A stretch of 64,000 nucleotides of DNA from Ashinkailepas kermadecensis (Eukaryota > Arthropoda > Thecostraca > Neolepadidae), in assembly GCA_034440615.1 (NCBI GenBank), contig JAOTOM010004680.1, positions 167,501 to 231,500 on the forward strand, read 5' to 3'. Positions 1 through 30,604 of this stretch are shown here, in pieces. A program made the translations under genes and the position numbers. How positions within the stretch are numbered: position 1 is the first letter of the stretch; each line of letters opens with the position of its first letter. The notes under the pieces were generated by a model that ran no database searches, was not told the DNA's origin, and worked only from the letters and a program-made list of their open reading frames with translations.

Positions 1-39
<39 letters not shown>

Positions 40-491
40 CCCTATATCGGCGACGAAGAAAAGGCCCTATATCGGCTCCGTATTGGACATGCTTACCTCA
101 CACATCGATATATTTATTCTGCTTAACCTCGGCCTTCGTGTTCATCATGCAACACCAATCTTATAGCCACACATACACTTATGCGCTGTCAACAATGCCA
201 CGGCCCTGAAAAAAAAACACTGATCGATTATTGCCATACACACAACATTCCTTTTTCCCTGCCCTCACTGATGGGGGACAATCACCCATTTATTCTCAAA
301 GTACTTTTCGCTTTCCTCTGACAACTTGCTTCCTCCAGAACTTATAAACAGACTTTTATACCATAATACCTTGTTTTTTTCTATGACACAAAATGGCCTG
401 AGGAGGCCTAAGTGCCTATGTTAACAAAACTTAAGCGCTTCACCTATTGTACTGGATTTCCGAATTGGAGCAGCTTCGCTTCACCTAAGCT
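1..491. repeat. (AG)n tract at the left edge, then unique sequence
   Basis: Bases 1-38 are a pure AG run cut by the window edge. A short direct repeat (ccctatatcgg) occurs twice within 39-80. The rest to 491 is AT-leaning unique sequence with no coding signal that I can see. Confidence 0.85.
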
Positions 492-670
492 CAGCCCAGT
501 TCGCCACTTTCGTGGTCTGAGTGGGTCGACATCTTCAGCCCAGTTCGCCACCATCGTGGTCTGAGTGGGTCGACCATCTTCAGCCCAGTTCGCCACTTTC
601 GTGGTCTGAGTGGGTCGACCATCTTCAGCCCAGTTCGCCACCATCGTGGTCTGAGTGGGTCGACCATCTT
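492..670. repeat. 45-bp tandem array, about 4 copies
   Basis: Four units beginning cagcccagttcgcc and carrying tggtctgagtgggtcgac. Copies differ mainly at acttt versus accat. Because 45 is a multiple of three, short repetitive ORFs run through it on both strands; they are not genes. Confidence 0.9.
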
Positions 671-1969
671 CGAACAAGCGCGCCTGTTAAAGGACGGCAC
701 CGAGTCGAAAATAGCCACAGTGGATGGCTGGTTTGCGTGAAAGACTACATTGCGGAAAAGTCCACAGCCTGTGCTGGTTGGCGCATGGTGTGATCATGAC
801 GTCACAACGAAGATGTTGATTGACTGCTACAGATGTGAGGACAACCAGTGTCATTGTGACATCACAATCCTGACGTCACCATGACCCGGCATCGCGCGCT
901 GAACTGTCAGGTGATCAAACACTGCGATTTATTATCAACCACGGCTACAAAGGTCTGCACGCGAGGTCCAATATTGCCGACGGATGTTACTTTACTTCTC
1001 GTTCGCCGTACCGCGTCAATTGTCCGGAGCCATGAAGTTCTGGAGATGTCGTGATAAGTGGACAGACTTCCCTCGCGTTTCCAGCGCTCCATTTGAGATG
1101 GCTTTATTATGGGGTTTTGAGCGATATTTCCAGCCGACATCTTCACATGAATGTCGTTCGTCAGTTTTATTCGTTGCGTTTGTAGTTTGGCTTATTTATA
1201 CCTCTCCCCTATGAACTATTTCATGTATTCATAGCGTTAGTGTTAGCGTCCTTTGATGCATTATTTGACTTCGCAGCATCTTTTGTTCCAATAAATTCAT
1301 AGCACTCTTCTCTTCGAGCAGTTAACAAGACCTTAGCATGCTTCTCGTGTCTGTGAGCACCAATTATACGTGATGAATGAAAAGCATAGCTGGCACCGCG
1401 CATTACTCTATTTGTACAGGGCAGAGTTCAATCAAAGTGCTGTCGAATGATTGGCTTGTCGAATACCAAGTGAAATCACAGCCTTGATTGATTACCGTTG
1501 GGAAATGCTGAGTGCGGCGGACCACAGTGGATGGGGGGCGGCGAGAAACCCTGCTTCTTGCACTGACGAGGTCACGGTATCGGCACAGACAATGGCCGCG
1601 CGGGTCACAGGTTGGGTCAGAGGTCGGGTCAGAGTCGAGTCAGCTGGCCGACCATCTCAACTCCAACACGCTGCGCTCGGTTCCTGTGGTGTTTGCGACA
1701 GCTGTGATGGAGCGTGTGCCGCCGAGACCGCTTCGTCACCAGATATCGGCACGCAGGTATCACCGGGCAGACGACGGCGCAGCGGCTGGGACCGGTACTG
1801 AGCACTCCCTGCCCCCCCCTAATCCCCAAGACTCCTCAGACGCCAGTCGAGTGTGAGAGTGTCGGAATCGTAGCGGCAAGACGGAGAGCAGTGACCTGTC
1901 GGTCAGTCTGGGAGCGAGGACCGTCGGCGCCGTGTCCAGTGTCGCAGTGTCCACCGTGCACACCCGCAG
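671..1969. other. Non-coding flank with two CRE octamers
   Basis: No gene recognised. Two perfect TGACGTCA octamers lie at 797-804 and 871-878, with a near match tgacatca between them. From about 1500 the sequence is GC-rich and leads into the 39-bp array. Confidence 0.5.
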
Positions 1970-3987
1970 AGCCGACAGCGAGCTACACTGTCCGCCGCTC
2001 CTGCATGGGGCCGACAACGGGGTACACTGTCCGCCGCTCCCACATGGGGCCGACAGCGGGGTACACTGTCCGCCGCTCCTGCATGGGGCCGACAACGGGG
2101 TACACTGTCCGCCGCTCCCACATGGGGCCGACAGCGGGGTACACTGTCCGCCGCTCCCGCATGGGGCCGACAGCGGGGTACACTGTCCGCCGCTCCCGCA
2201 TGGGGCCGACAGCGAACTACACTGTCCGCCGCTCCCGCATGGGGCCGACAGCGGGGTACACTGTCCGCCGCTCCCGCATGGGGCCGACAACGGGGTACAC
2301 TGTCCGCCGCTCCCACATGGGGCCGACAGCGAACTACACTGTCCGCCGCTCCTGCATGGGGCCGACAGCGGGGTACACTGTCCGCCGCTCCCACATGGGG
2401 CCGACAGCGAGCTACACTGTCCGCCGCTCCTGCATGGGGCCGACAGCGGGGTACACTGTCCGCCGCTCCCACATGGGGCCGACAGCGAGCTACACTGTCC
2501 GCCGCTCCTGCATGGGGCCGACAGCGGGGTACACTGTCCGCCGCTCCCACATGGGGCCGACAGCGGGGTACACTGTCCGCCGCTCCCGCATGGGGCCGAC
2601 AACGGGGTACACTGTCCGCCGCTCCCACATGGGGCCGACAGCGAACTACACTGTCCGCCGCTCCTGCATGGGGCCGACAGCGGGGTACACTGTCCGCCGC
2701 TCCCACATGGGGCCGACAGCGGGGTACACTGTCCGCCGCTCCTGCATGGGGCCGACAACGGGGTACACTGTCCGCCGCTCCCGCATGGGGCCGACAGCGG
2801 GGTACACTGTCCGCCGCTCCCACATGGGGCCGACAGCGAGCTACACTGTCCGCCGCTCCTGCATGGGGCCGACAACGGGGTACACTGTCCGCCGCTCCCG
2901 CATGGGGCCGACAACGGGGTACACTGTCCGCCGCTCCCACATGGGGCCGACAGCGAGCTACACTGTCCGCCGCTCCTGCATGGGGCCGACAGCGGGGTAC
3001 ACTGTCCGCCGCTCCCGCATGGGGCCGACAACGGGGTACACTGTCCGCCGCTCCCACATGGGGCCGACAGCGGGGTACACTGTCCGCCGCTCCTGCATGG
3101 GGCCGACAACGGGGTACACTGTCCGCCGCTCCCGCATGGGGCCGACAGCGGGGTACACTGTCCGCCGCTCCCGCATGGGGCCGACAACGGGGTACACTGT
3201 CCGCCGCTCCCACATGGGGCCGACAGCGAGCTACACTGTCCGCCGCTCCTGCATGGGGCCGACAGCGGGGTACACTGTCCGCCGCTCCCACATGGGGCCG
3301 ACAGCGAGCTACACTGTCCGCCGCTCCTGCATGGGGCCGACAACGGGGTACACTGTCCGCCGCTCCCGCATGGGGCCGACAACGGGGTACACTGTCCGCC
3401 GCTCCCACATGGGGCCGACAGCGAGCTACACTGTCCGCCGCTCCTGCATGGGGCCGACAGCGGGGTACACTGTCCGCCGCTCCCACATGGGGCCGACAGC
3501 GAGCTACACTGTCCGCCGCTCCTGCATGGGGCCGACAGCGGGGTACACTGTCCGCCGCTCCCGCATGGGGCCGACAACGGGCTACACTGTCCGCCGCTCC
3601 CACATGGGGCCGACAACGGGGTACACTGTCCGCCGCTCCCACATGGGGCCGACAGCGAGCTACACTGTCCGCCGCTCCTGCATGGGGCCGACAGCGGGGT
3701 ACACTGTCCGCCGCTCCTGTATGGGGCCGACAGCGAGGTACACTGTCCGCCGCTCCTGCATGGGGCCGACAGCGGGGTACACTGTCCGCCGCTCCTGCAT
3801 GGGGCCGACAGCGGGGTACACTGTCCGCCGCTCCTGCATGGGGCCGACAGCGGGGTACACTGTCCGCCGCTCCCACATGGGGCCGACAGCGGGGTACACT
3901 GTCCGCCGCTCCTGCATGGGGCCGACAACGGGGTACACTGTCCGCCGCTCCCGCATGGGGCCGACAGCGGGGTACACTGTCCGCCAC
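1970..3987. repeat. 39-bp minisatellite, about 51 copies
   Basis: Units such as tacactgtccgccgctcc followed by a gcatggggccgacagcg-type half. Three variable sites (tgc/cgc/cac; gcg/acg; ggg/agc/aac) make many unit types. The length is a multiple of three and the unit has no stops in several frames, so ORFs of about 690-800 codons overlap on both strands. No start context, splice signal or family similarity supports a protein. Confidence 0.95.
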
Positions 3988-6093
3988 TCAGACGCGTCGG
4001 AGTCGCCGGTACCGTGTTGCGGCGAGTCGAGAACCCACCTTGGCGCAGCCCACCGAGCATCGCAGCGGTACCCGGTCACGTGTCCAATCTGGGCCGGCAG
4101 TTCCGGCGGCATCGGCCGCTGAATAAGTTGGGCCCGGTCCCGCCGCGGTTCGTGTCCGTATCGACAACTGGAAGCAGAGTCCCACGCCACTCAGCGGCGC
4201 TGAGATACTGTGATTTGCAGTGACAGGCTCACGGAAGCGGCTGCCTTGACAGGGGGACGCTTTGTCCTGCCAAGTTGGAAGCCAACTGATGCTAGAGAAA
4301 TTAGCTGACGTTCATCGAGCTGAGCAATCAATAATGTCCCGGGAAATGTTGCAGACGCATGACAGATTACAGAGAACAGTGTCCTTGCATGCAATAAGCA
4401 TCGTGCAGGTGTTCAACTCACTTTCCGTCACGTACCGTGAGTGATTTCTGATGTCGCTGCGACACTAAATGCAACATGTAAGGCTACAAATTATAAGCAT
4501 TTTCATACGCCGATGTTCTTTTTGGACGCTGTTCGTAACGTCACTTTAATGTCTCCACACTCTTTCATCCAAGATGACGTTTCCAAATTATTGCGTAGTT
4601 TCTCCAGATGTATCGCCCTATCGGGATTGACAAAATGCTTTGCAGACCTACTTTATGCTGGAATCATGCTCGACTTTTCTGAATTATCTTCATTTGATAC
4701 GGACACTCTATCTCCGGCGTCATCGACTCACGACGGAGATATTCTCTGATGCCGTATAATTTTCCAATTATGAGACATTTTTCAGAGTGTATGGGCCATC
4801 TCAAGGCCACACCCACAGTGGCGAACATTTCAACAAGCCGCGAGCGCGGCTATTTCCCCTGGGGCAGCTAGATTGTGTTCGGTGTATTCAGTGGCCGCCG
4901 TTTCGGTCCTTCTCGGTTCGGGTCAGCGCGGAGTTCTGGTCTACACAGTCGATAACTTCGGCCGTCAGACGGCAGCAAGTGCGCCGCTGGATGTGAGAAC
5001 GAGGCTTCGATTCTTCGCCATGCTTCTTATTTCCAGCATCACGTAGCGCAGAGCGAGCTAGGTGAGGTCTGCTTGCCGGGTGGTTTATCGCAACGCCTAC
5101 GGAATGAAAACAACAGATCAAGTGCTATGTATTTAACCCAAGCTTTTGCTGCGGACACCGCTATCATATCCGTCACTTGGGAAAGATCGTATGCTCCCTA
5201 AGACTTAAAAATTATCTGAGGCTCACACAGAAGTACAACTATGCTACAGGACAGACAAAGGTAATGCTTGAGTAAAGCACCTTCATTATTTTACCTATGT
5301 CAATACTGATATTACCGGAATCATCATGTTATTTGATCAATACTGCAATTATGACTTTTGGGATATTGCCCAGTAATCAATTCAGGATGACATGGGGCTT
5401 CAGGTTTGACGAAGAAGTGAGCTAAAGGTCAACCTGGGGTGGTCTGGTGTGATCATAGCAGTGACCTCGTGTTACCCCGGCGGAACGTCTTGGTCGTGCT
5501 GTCATCATACGGTGATTGTGTGCCCTGAATTATAATCCAACGACCATTTGTGGCGCAAGGTCGCAAAGTGCGTCTTCGTCGTCAGTGTATTACCATTTGT
5601 TTCTATTCTACTTAATTTGGTAGCATTGGCTGCAGCTAGATAGTTGGCTTGAAATCCAGTCCGACCCAAGTTCATTGGCCATTGGATAAGACTGGGTTAC
5701 TTCTTATCATGTGGCCCAGTATTCATCGTATTTATTTGTATGATGGAACTGAGGAAAATATCCTACCGTGAACTTGATTTCATGGCGCTTACTCTTGCTT
5801 TTTCAAAGGTTTTGAGACGTGCAAATTACTGGCCACATAATACGCAGTTGATATAGCCAGCTAAACAAAAAGCGGAACTCCAAAGAAGTCATCAGTGCTC
5901 AGTTTTCATACACGCTTGATCTAACTTGGGTCAGTGACTTGACATGACCTGAGGCCACAATATTCATACAACATGTCAAATGAATGAGTGGAGGTAAGGC
6001 CCACTATGTCAACGATTGCAAAAGAACACGAATAGGATGATCTACTATCGCCACAGAGACTGACTTGTGTGACTGTGCCACAATCTGACAAGG
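3988..6093. other. Unique sequence, no gene seen
   Basis: About 2.1 kb without tandem arrays. The longest ORF (about 100 codons from 4441) resembles nothing I know and lacks support. The missing upstream transporter exons could lie here, but I found no DGGWGW-type motif. Confidence 0.5.
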
Positions 6094-6333
6094 CCCTGTG
6101 TTTCTGCCACAGTCTGCCTGGACAGTCTGACCACTTTGCCTGGTACAGTCTGCCTGGACAGTCTCACCCCTGTGCCTGGTACAGCGTGACTGGACAGTCT
6201 GACCCCTGAGTCTCTGCCACAGTCTGTGTGGACAGCCTCACCCCTGCGCCTGGTACAGTCTGTGTGGACAGTCTGACACCTGAGTCCCTGCCACAGTCTG
6301 TGCGGACAGTCTGACCTTGCATCTCGGCTGCAG
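6094..6333 (+). repeat. Minisatellite derived from the acceptor of exon V1, about 6 copies
   Basis: Tandem units of about 32-36 bp, each with a pyrimidine-rich stretch, CAG and TCTG..TGGACAGTCTGA. They align with the true junction, where the exon begins TCTGGCTGGGCAGTCTGA. Units alternate between ctgccacag and cctggtacag forms of the acceptor. Confidence 0.88.
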
Positions 6334-26047
<19,714 letters not shown>

Positions 26048-26511
26048 CCGAGTGGCGGCCGGCCGTTGTAGGTAGCTCTGCTGTCAGCGGACAACCTCGC
26101 AGCAGCGGTGTCGAGTGTACTCGACGCGTGATTCTCGGCTCTGGTGGGCGATCGCCGCACGTCCTGCCAAGTGGTTAGGTTATCGGCCAGGTCCATGTGA
26201 TTGCAGGAGGGTGACGCCGACTCACAACGTCCGGGCAATGTGTTGCTGTTGGTACAACGTGGAGCGTGTTCTGAACAAGCAGTGGTGCTTGTTTCGGACT
26301 TGTCCATGTGTGACGTAGTCGATTGAGTGGACTAGGGCAACTGTGTTTGTCGACACGGCGTCTATTGAGTGGACTGGTACAGCTGTGTGTGTGTATCGGC
26401 ATGGCGTCTATTGAGTGGACTGGGACAACTGTGTGGGTGTCGACACGGCGTCTATTGAGTGGATTGGGACACCAGTAGATGTCGACAAGGCGTCTATTCC
26501 ACCTGAGATGA
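26048..26511 (+). repeat. 3' flank of the transporter with an approximately 50-bp repeat
   Basis: Unique to about 26325, then four diverged units around ggcgtctattgagtggact and gtcgacacgg to 26511. This may be 3' UTR; I see no AATAAA nearby. Confidence 0.7.
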
Positions 26512-28129
26512 GAGGCATATAGGTGTGTTAGCAGCAGCATGGTATTTCCACGGATTGACTCAAGTGCTTACTATGCTTACACAAAGTTACCATTTGCCAT
26601 GCTTGGTAGCTCCTGGTTGAGAAGTGCCGGATCGTGTCAAAGATGTTCGGTTGCCACCATTCATAATTTCCGGTTACACTCATTCATCGCGTCACATCAT
26701 CACGTTCCTCGTTGACGCTGTTGACCTCGTTGACGGTAAGCTACCGAAAATCGCTTTTGGTACTCATATTTGTGTGGCCAGGTTCCATTAAGCATTGTGT
26801 GTGCGTATTGAATCACATGACATACAGCAGAGCACGTCACACCTGGCAATACTTCAATGAAATACACGTTCATTCGATTAAGTCTAAGTTATCCATGCGC
26901 CCATGCCACGGATGGGCCCATAAGTCGAAGTTATCCATACGCCCATGGCATGGATGGGCCCATAAGTCGAAGTTATCCATACGCCCATGGCACGGATGGG
27001 CCCATAAGCGACAGTCGTTGTGTGGACGTATGCTGAGCTTGCTCTTTGACACAGGACCAGTAAGTTGTCCGTGTTCTGGGATGCTCCGCAGCAAAACCAG
27101 CCCAGCGGTGAGTGGCGATGTCTGATGTTGCAGTTTGTGTTGAGTGCCCGGTGTCGCAGTATGAGACGACTCTTCGGTGTTTCGGAGTTTGGTAGGAGCT
27201 CGTGTTTCGGAGTGTGGCAGGAGCCTTCGGTGTGAGTGGTGGTAGCATTGTCGCAGCAAGGGAAGCACGCCAGATGTTGCAGTATGTGCTTGGTGCCCGA
27301 CGTCGTGGTGTGAGGCGTGAATGGAGTCTCGCAGTGAGGAAGATGTGTGGCGAGTGTCGCAAGGTGAAGCGAGTGCCCAATGATGCCAATAGTCCCAATG
27401 TTGTTGCTCATTGGTAATGTGCCAATGCTGTCTAGTCAGCCAGTATTAGTATTTACGGGACTGTTCCGTTTGTTCAGTGTATGTGATGAGTAGCTGGTCA
27501 AACAACCTTCAATATGCCACATCGCCAAATACGTGACAAGTTTTGTTATCGAATGTTTGGAGCATGTTATATTGTTCCGATTGGTATCGACAGCGGTGTG
27601 TGTTCTGTGTTCCGTTGATTCTCACTGTGGTAGAATATATTGTCGATTATTTGCCCGCGTTTATGAAGCCGGCTGTTCCTGGAAGACATGCTGACGCATG
27701 TCAAGCAGAACAACCGCTTTGTGTTCCACGTCCGTGTTCGCATTCTGCCGCCTGCGATTCCGGTATCTGAGTGCTCTTCTTGTTCGGCATCTGTCTCTTC
27801 AACGACACCGACCGACAGCGGATGATGCGTTTGCAGCGATTTATTCAGGCATCGCCCACACACCTTGGACCCATGACAAACTAGCAACAGAGACCGCCTA
27901 CTGTACACAAGCCGACTTACGATGACTAGCTAACGCGCTCAAACATGACCAAATAATTTAACACTGACAGAAGTATCGGTAGCCTGTCACGAGAGCGCGT
28001 ACAATATACAGAGTTTGTGACCACGTGGGATCGCAGACGGTCAGCTGCTCGCAGAACGGCCATCCGGCTGGGCACGGCCGCCGACAAAATATGACGAGGA
28101 CAAGAATATGATAGGATGCAGAGAGCGAC
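26512..28129. other. Intergenic, with a 42-bp triplication
   Basis: At 26880-27010 three near-identical units carry aagtcgaagttatccatacg and cccatgg. At 27110-27330 there are diverged repeats around gttgcagt and cggtgtgag. No gene is recognised between them or up to 28129. Confidence 0.65.
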
Positions 28130-28680
28130 ACCTGGCTAGCACAGGCTGGCGGTCCAGACGGCCAGCATAGGCTGGCAGTCGAGGTCAGACAGCACGGCCG
28201 CCAGCCGAGGTCAGACAGCACGGCCGGAAGCCGAGGTCAGACAGCACGGCAGGCAGCCGAGGTCAGACAGCACGGCAGGCAGCCGAGGTCAGACAGCACG
28301 GCCGGCAGCCGAGGTCAGACAGCACGGCAGGCAGCCGAGATCAGACAGCACGGCAGGCAGCCGAGGTCAGACAGCACGGCCGGCAGCCGAGGTCAGATAG
28401 CACAGCCGGCAGCCGAGGTCAGACAGCACGACCGGCAGCCGAGGTCAGACAACACGGCCGGCAGCCGAGGTCAGACAGCACAGCCGGCAGCCGAGGTCAG
28501 ACAGCACAGCCGGCAGCCGAGGTCAGACAGCACGGCCGGCAGCCGAGGTCAGACAGCACGGCCGGCAGCCGAGGTCAGACAGCACAGCCGGCAGCCGAGG
28601 TCAGACAGCACGACCGGCAGCCGAGGTCAGACAGCACAGCTGGCAGCCGAGGTCAGACAGCACGACCGGCGCGGGCCTCC
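28130..28680. repeat. 26-bp minisatellite, about 20 copies
   Basis: Units cggcagccgaggtcagacag plus cacggc, with acag/acgg variants. It lies between the two convergent genes. Confidence 0.93.
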
Positions 28681-30549
28681 AGGACGTATCTGAGCTGCCG
28701 GCGGTCGCATCGCTTCGGCCCTTTCGAGGGAGTCGTCAGGAGCTGGTCGGCCTCGACCTCGCAGGACACGTGGCCCAGCCGGACCGTGTGGAATCATGGC
28801 GCAGGTTGATCGGAAGGGCCGCGCAGCGAGTGTCGCCGCCCGGCGTTCCGGCGCCGCGCCGCGCTGCGCCGGATACTCCGCACGGTGGTATGCATCACCG
28901 CCGCTCGCGAATATCCGACTCACGCCCGCCCAACATCTGGCCGACGTTCATCGGTCAGATGAACGGACGGGTCGGTACAGTGTCGTCCGATGTACTGTCA
29001 GATGTCCGATGTACTGTCAGATGTCCGATGGACGACGATGAACAGCTGATGAGCATCCGGTGAACATCCGATGGACGTCCCGCACACTCCAAATGGACAT
29101 TCGGCGGGCGTCTGTCGGACATCCGGGACATCTGTCCAACATCTGACGGAACGACGTCACACGCCACGAGGCCCTCAGCTGGTCGGTGGTATCCATTTAT
29201 AATATCATCATCTCCACTATGAAAATAAATAATATGGATAAAGCCTAAAGGGCTGTCATTTCAGTGTGGAATCAACAAGTGAAACTAAATGCTCCAATAG
29301 CCGTACGCGCGGCGCTGCTACGCTTCGACCTGACCTCAAATGACTATCAACATAAACTCTTTGGGACGTAGCTTCCGAGACGGTCACGTCTCATACAAAC
29401 AATGAACCCCTTAATTAAACTACGTACACGTATTACATATGTACAAGGTCCGACGTTCACATATTAATCATCCTGTCATTCTGGCGACGGGGCTTGCTGT
29501 TTGATAGCTGTATGAAGCTTGTTGTAACATCTCGTCACGAAAGAGTCGCGAACACAAACTGCGAAATGTCTCCGAGCGAACGGAGAGGCAGATGGGGTCT
29601 TCGTGGAACTAAGCAATTGAGAATACGACGACAACGCAAACAAACAGCGTGCAACTATTGAACGAACCACAACCAGAAACACGGAATGAAATAAACAGTC
29701 GCATAAAACGAATAAAAGAGCTACAATGCGCCGCGTTCCAGATTGGAAGTGAGCGATAGCGAAGCAGAAATGAAACAATGCCGTAGTACTGGCAAATCAT
29801 CACACATGAAGTGTCCGACAGCTGAACCAAGTCGCAACACACCTTTACATCTGGCCCATACCTATACGCATTTTAATATACCAGGTAAATCATACGCGTG
29901 CACACATTTGTAAAAAAAGAACATGACCACTGATCGGTTGGCCTTCATTGAGTTTCAGTTTGAAAGGCCTCTTTAAGCATTTTTTTAGATGGACTGCGAC
30001 ACCGCGCTGGTGACGAAAGCACCTCATGCAAAAGGTACATAATCCAATCAAGGCTCTGTTTCACCACAAATATTCGGGCTGCACGTCTTTAGGGAGTCTA
30101 CTTTAGGGCGCAACTGGGTAGATCTCAGTTGGCAACACTCGGTTTCAATCCGAAAACGTGGCCGTTGACCTGTCTGAGCGGCTGTCAGACCAGGAGGCGG
30201 CCGGGGCGAGTGTCAATGGACGGTTGGCGGCTGGCACACGGGCCCGGCGGGCGGACAGAACCGACGACGACGACGACGACGACACGCCTCCGCTGCTGCT
30301 GCCGCCCGTGCACATCCATGGAGGGAACCACTGATATGTCCTGTTCCGAAAAGCGGTCGTTGACGCTCCCGTCGCGCGCCTCACGACGCCTGCCTGGGAC
30401 AGCCGGTAAATTACAAACAACACCTACATACTCGTACACAGCACTCGCTTGATCGGACGATACAAAGTTGTAAGGCAACGAATCTCGACGGGAATAGTGC
30501 AGCTGCGGTCGGGCCGGCCGACCGACTGAGACAGGTCGTGTGGTCGGAC
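28681..30549. other. Intergenic, GC-rich then AT-rich
   Basis: GC-rich to about 29200, with a short repeat of gatgtccgatgtactgtca at 28985-29030. It is then unique AT-leaning sequence, with AATAAA at about 29225 on the + strand. No gene recognised. Confidence 0.5.
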
Positions 30550-30604
30550 CGGGGCGGCACTCAGTGCGGCACTCAGTCCGGCACTCAGTTCGGCACTCAG
30601 TCCG
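30550..30604. repeat. Short 11-bp tandem repeat
   Basis: Four to five copies of cggcactcagt with small variants inside a GC-rich block. Confidence 0.8.

Noticed and set aside
1970..3987. CRISPR array
   Set aside because: Units are contiguous tandem repeats without unique spacers, there are no cas genes, and the genome is eukaryotic. The same holds for all other arrays here.
1714..4122. Overlapping ORFs of about 690-800 codons
   Set aside because: They exist in several frames on both strands only because a stop-free 39-bp unit is repeated; no domain, no start context, no splice links.
4441..4749. ORF of about 100 codons in unique sequence
   Set aside because: Not recognised, no splice or start support, length compatible with chance.
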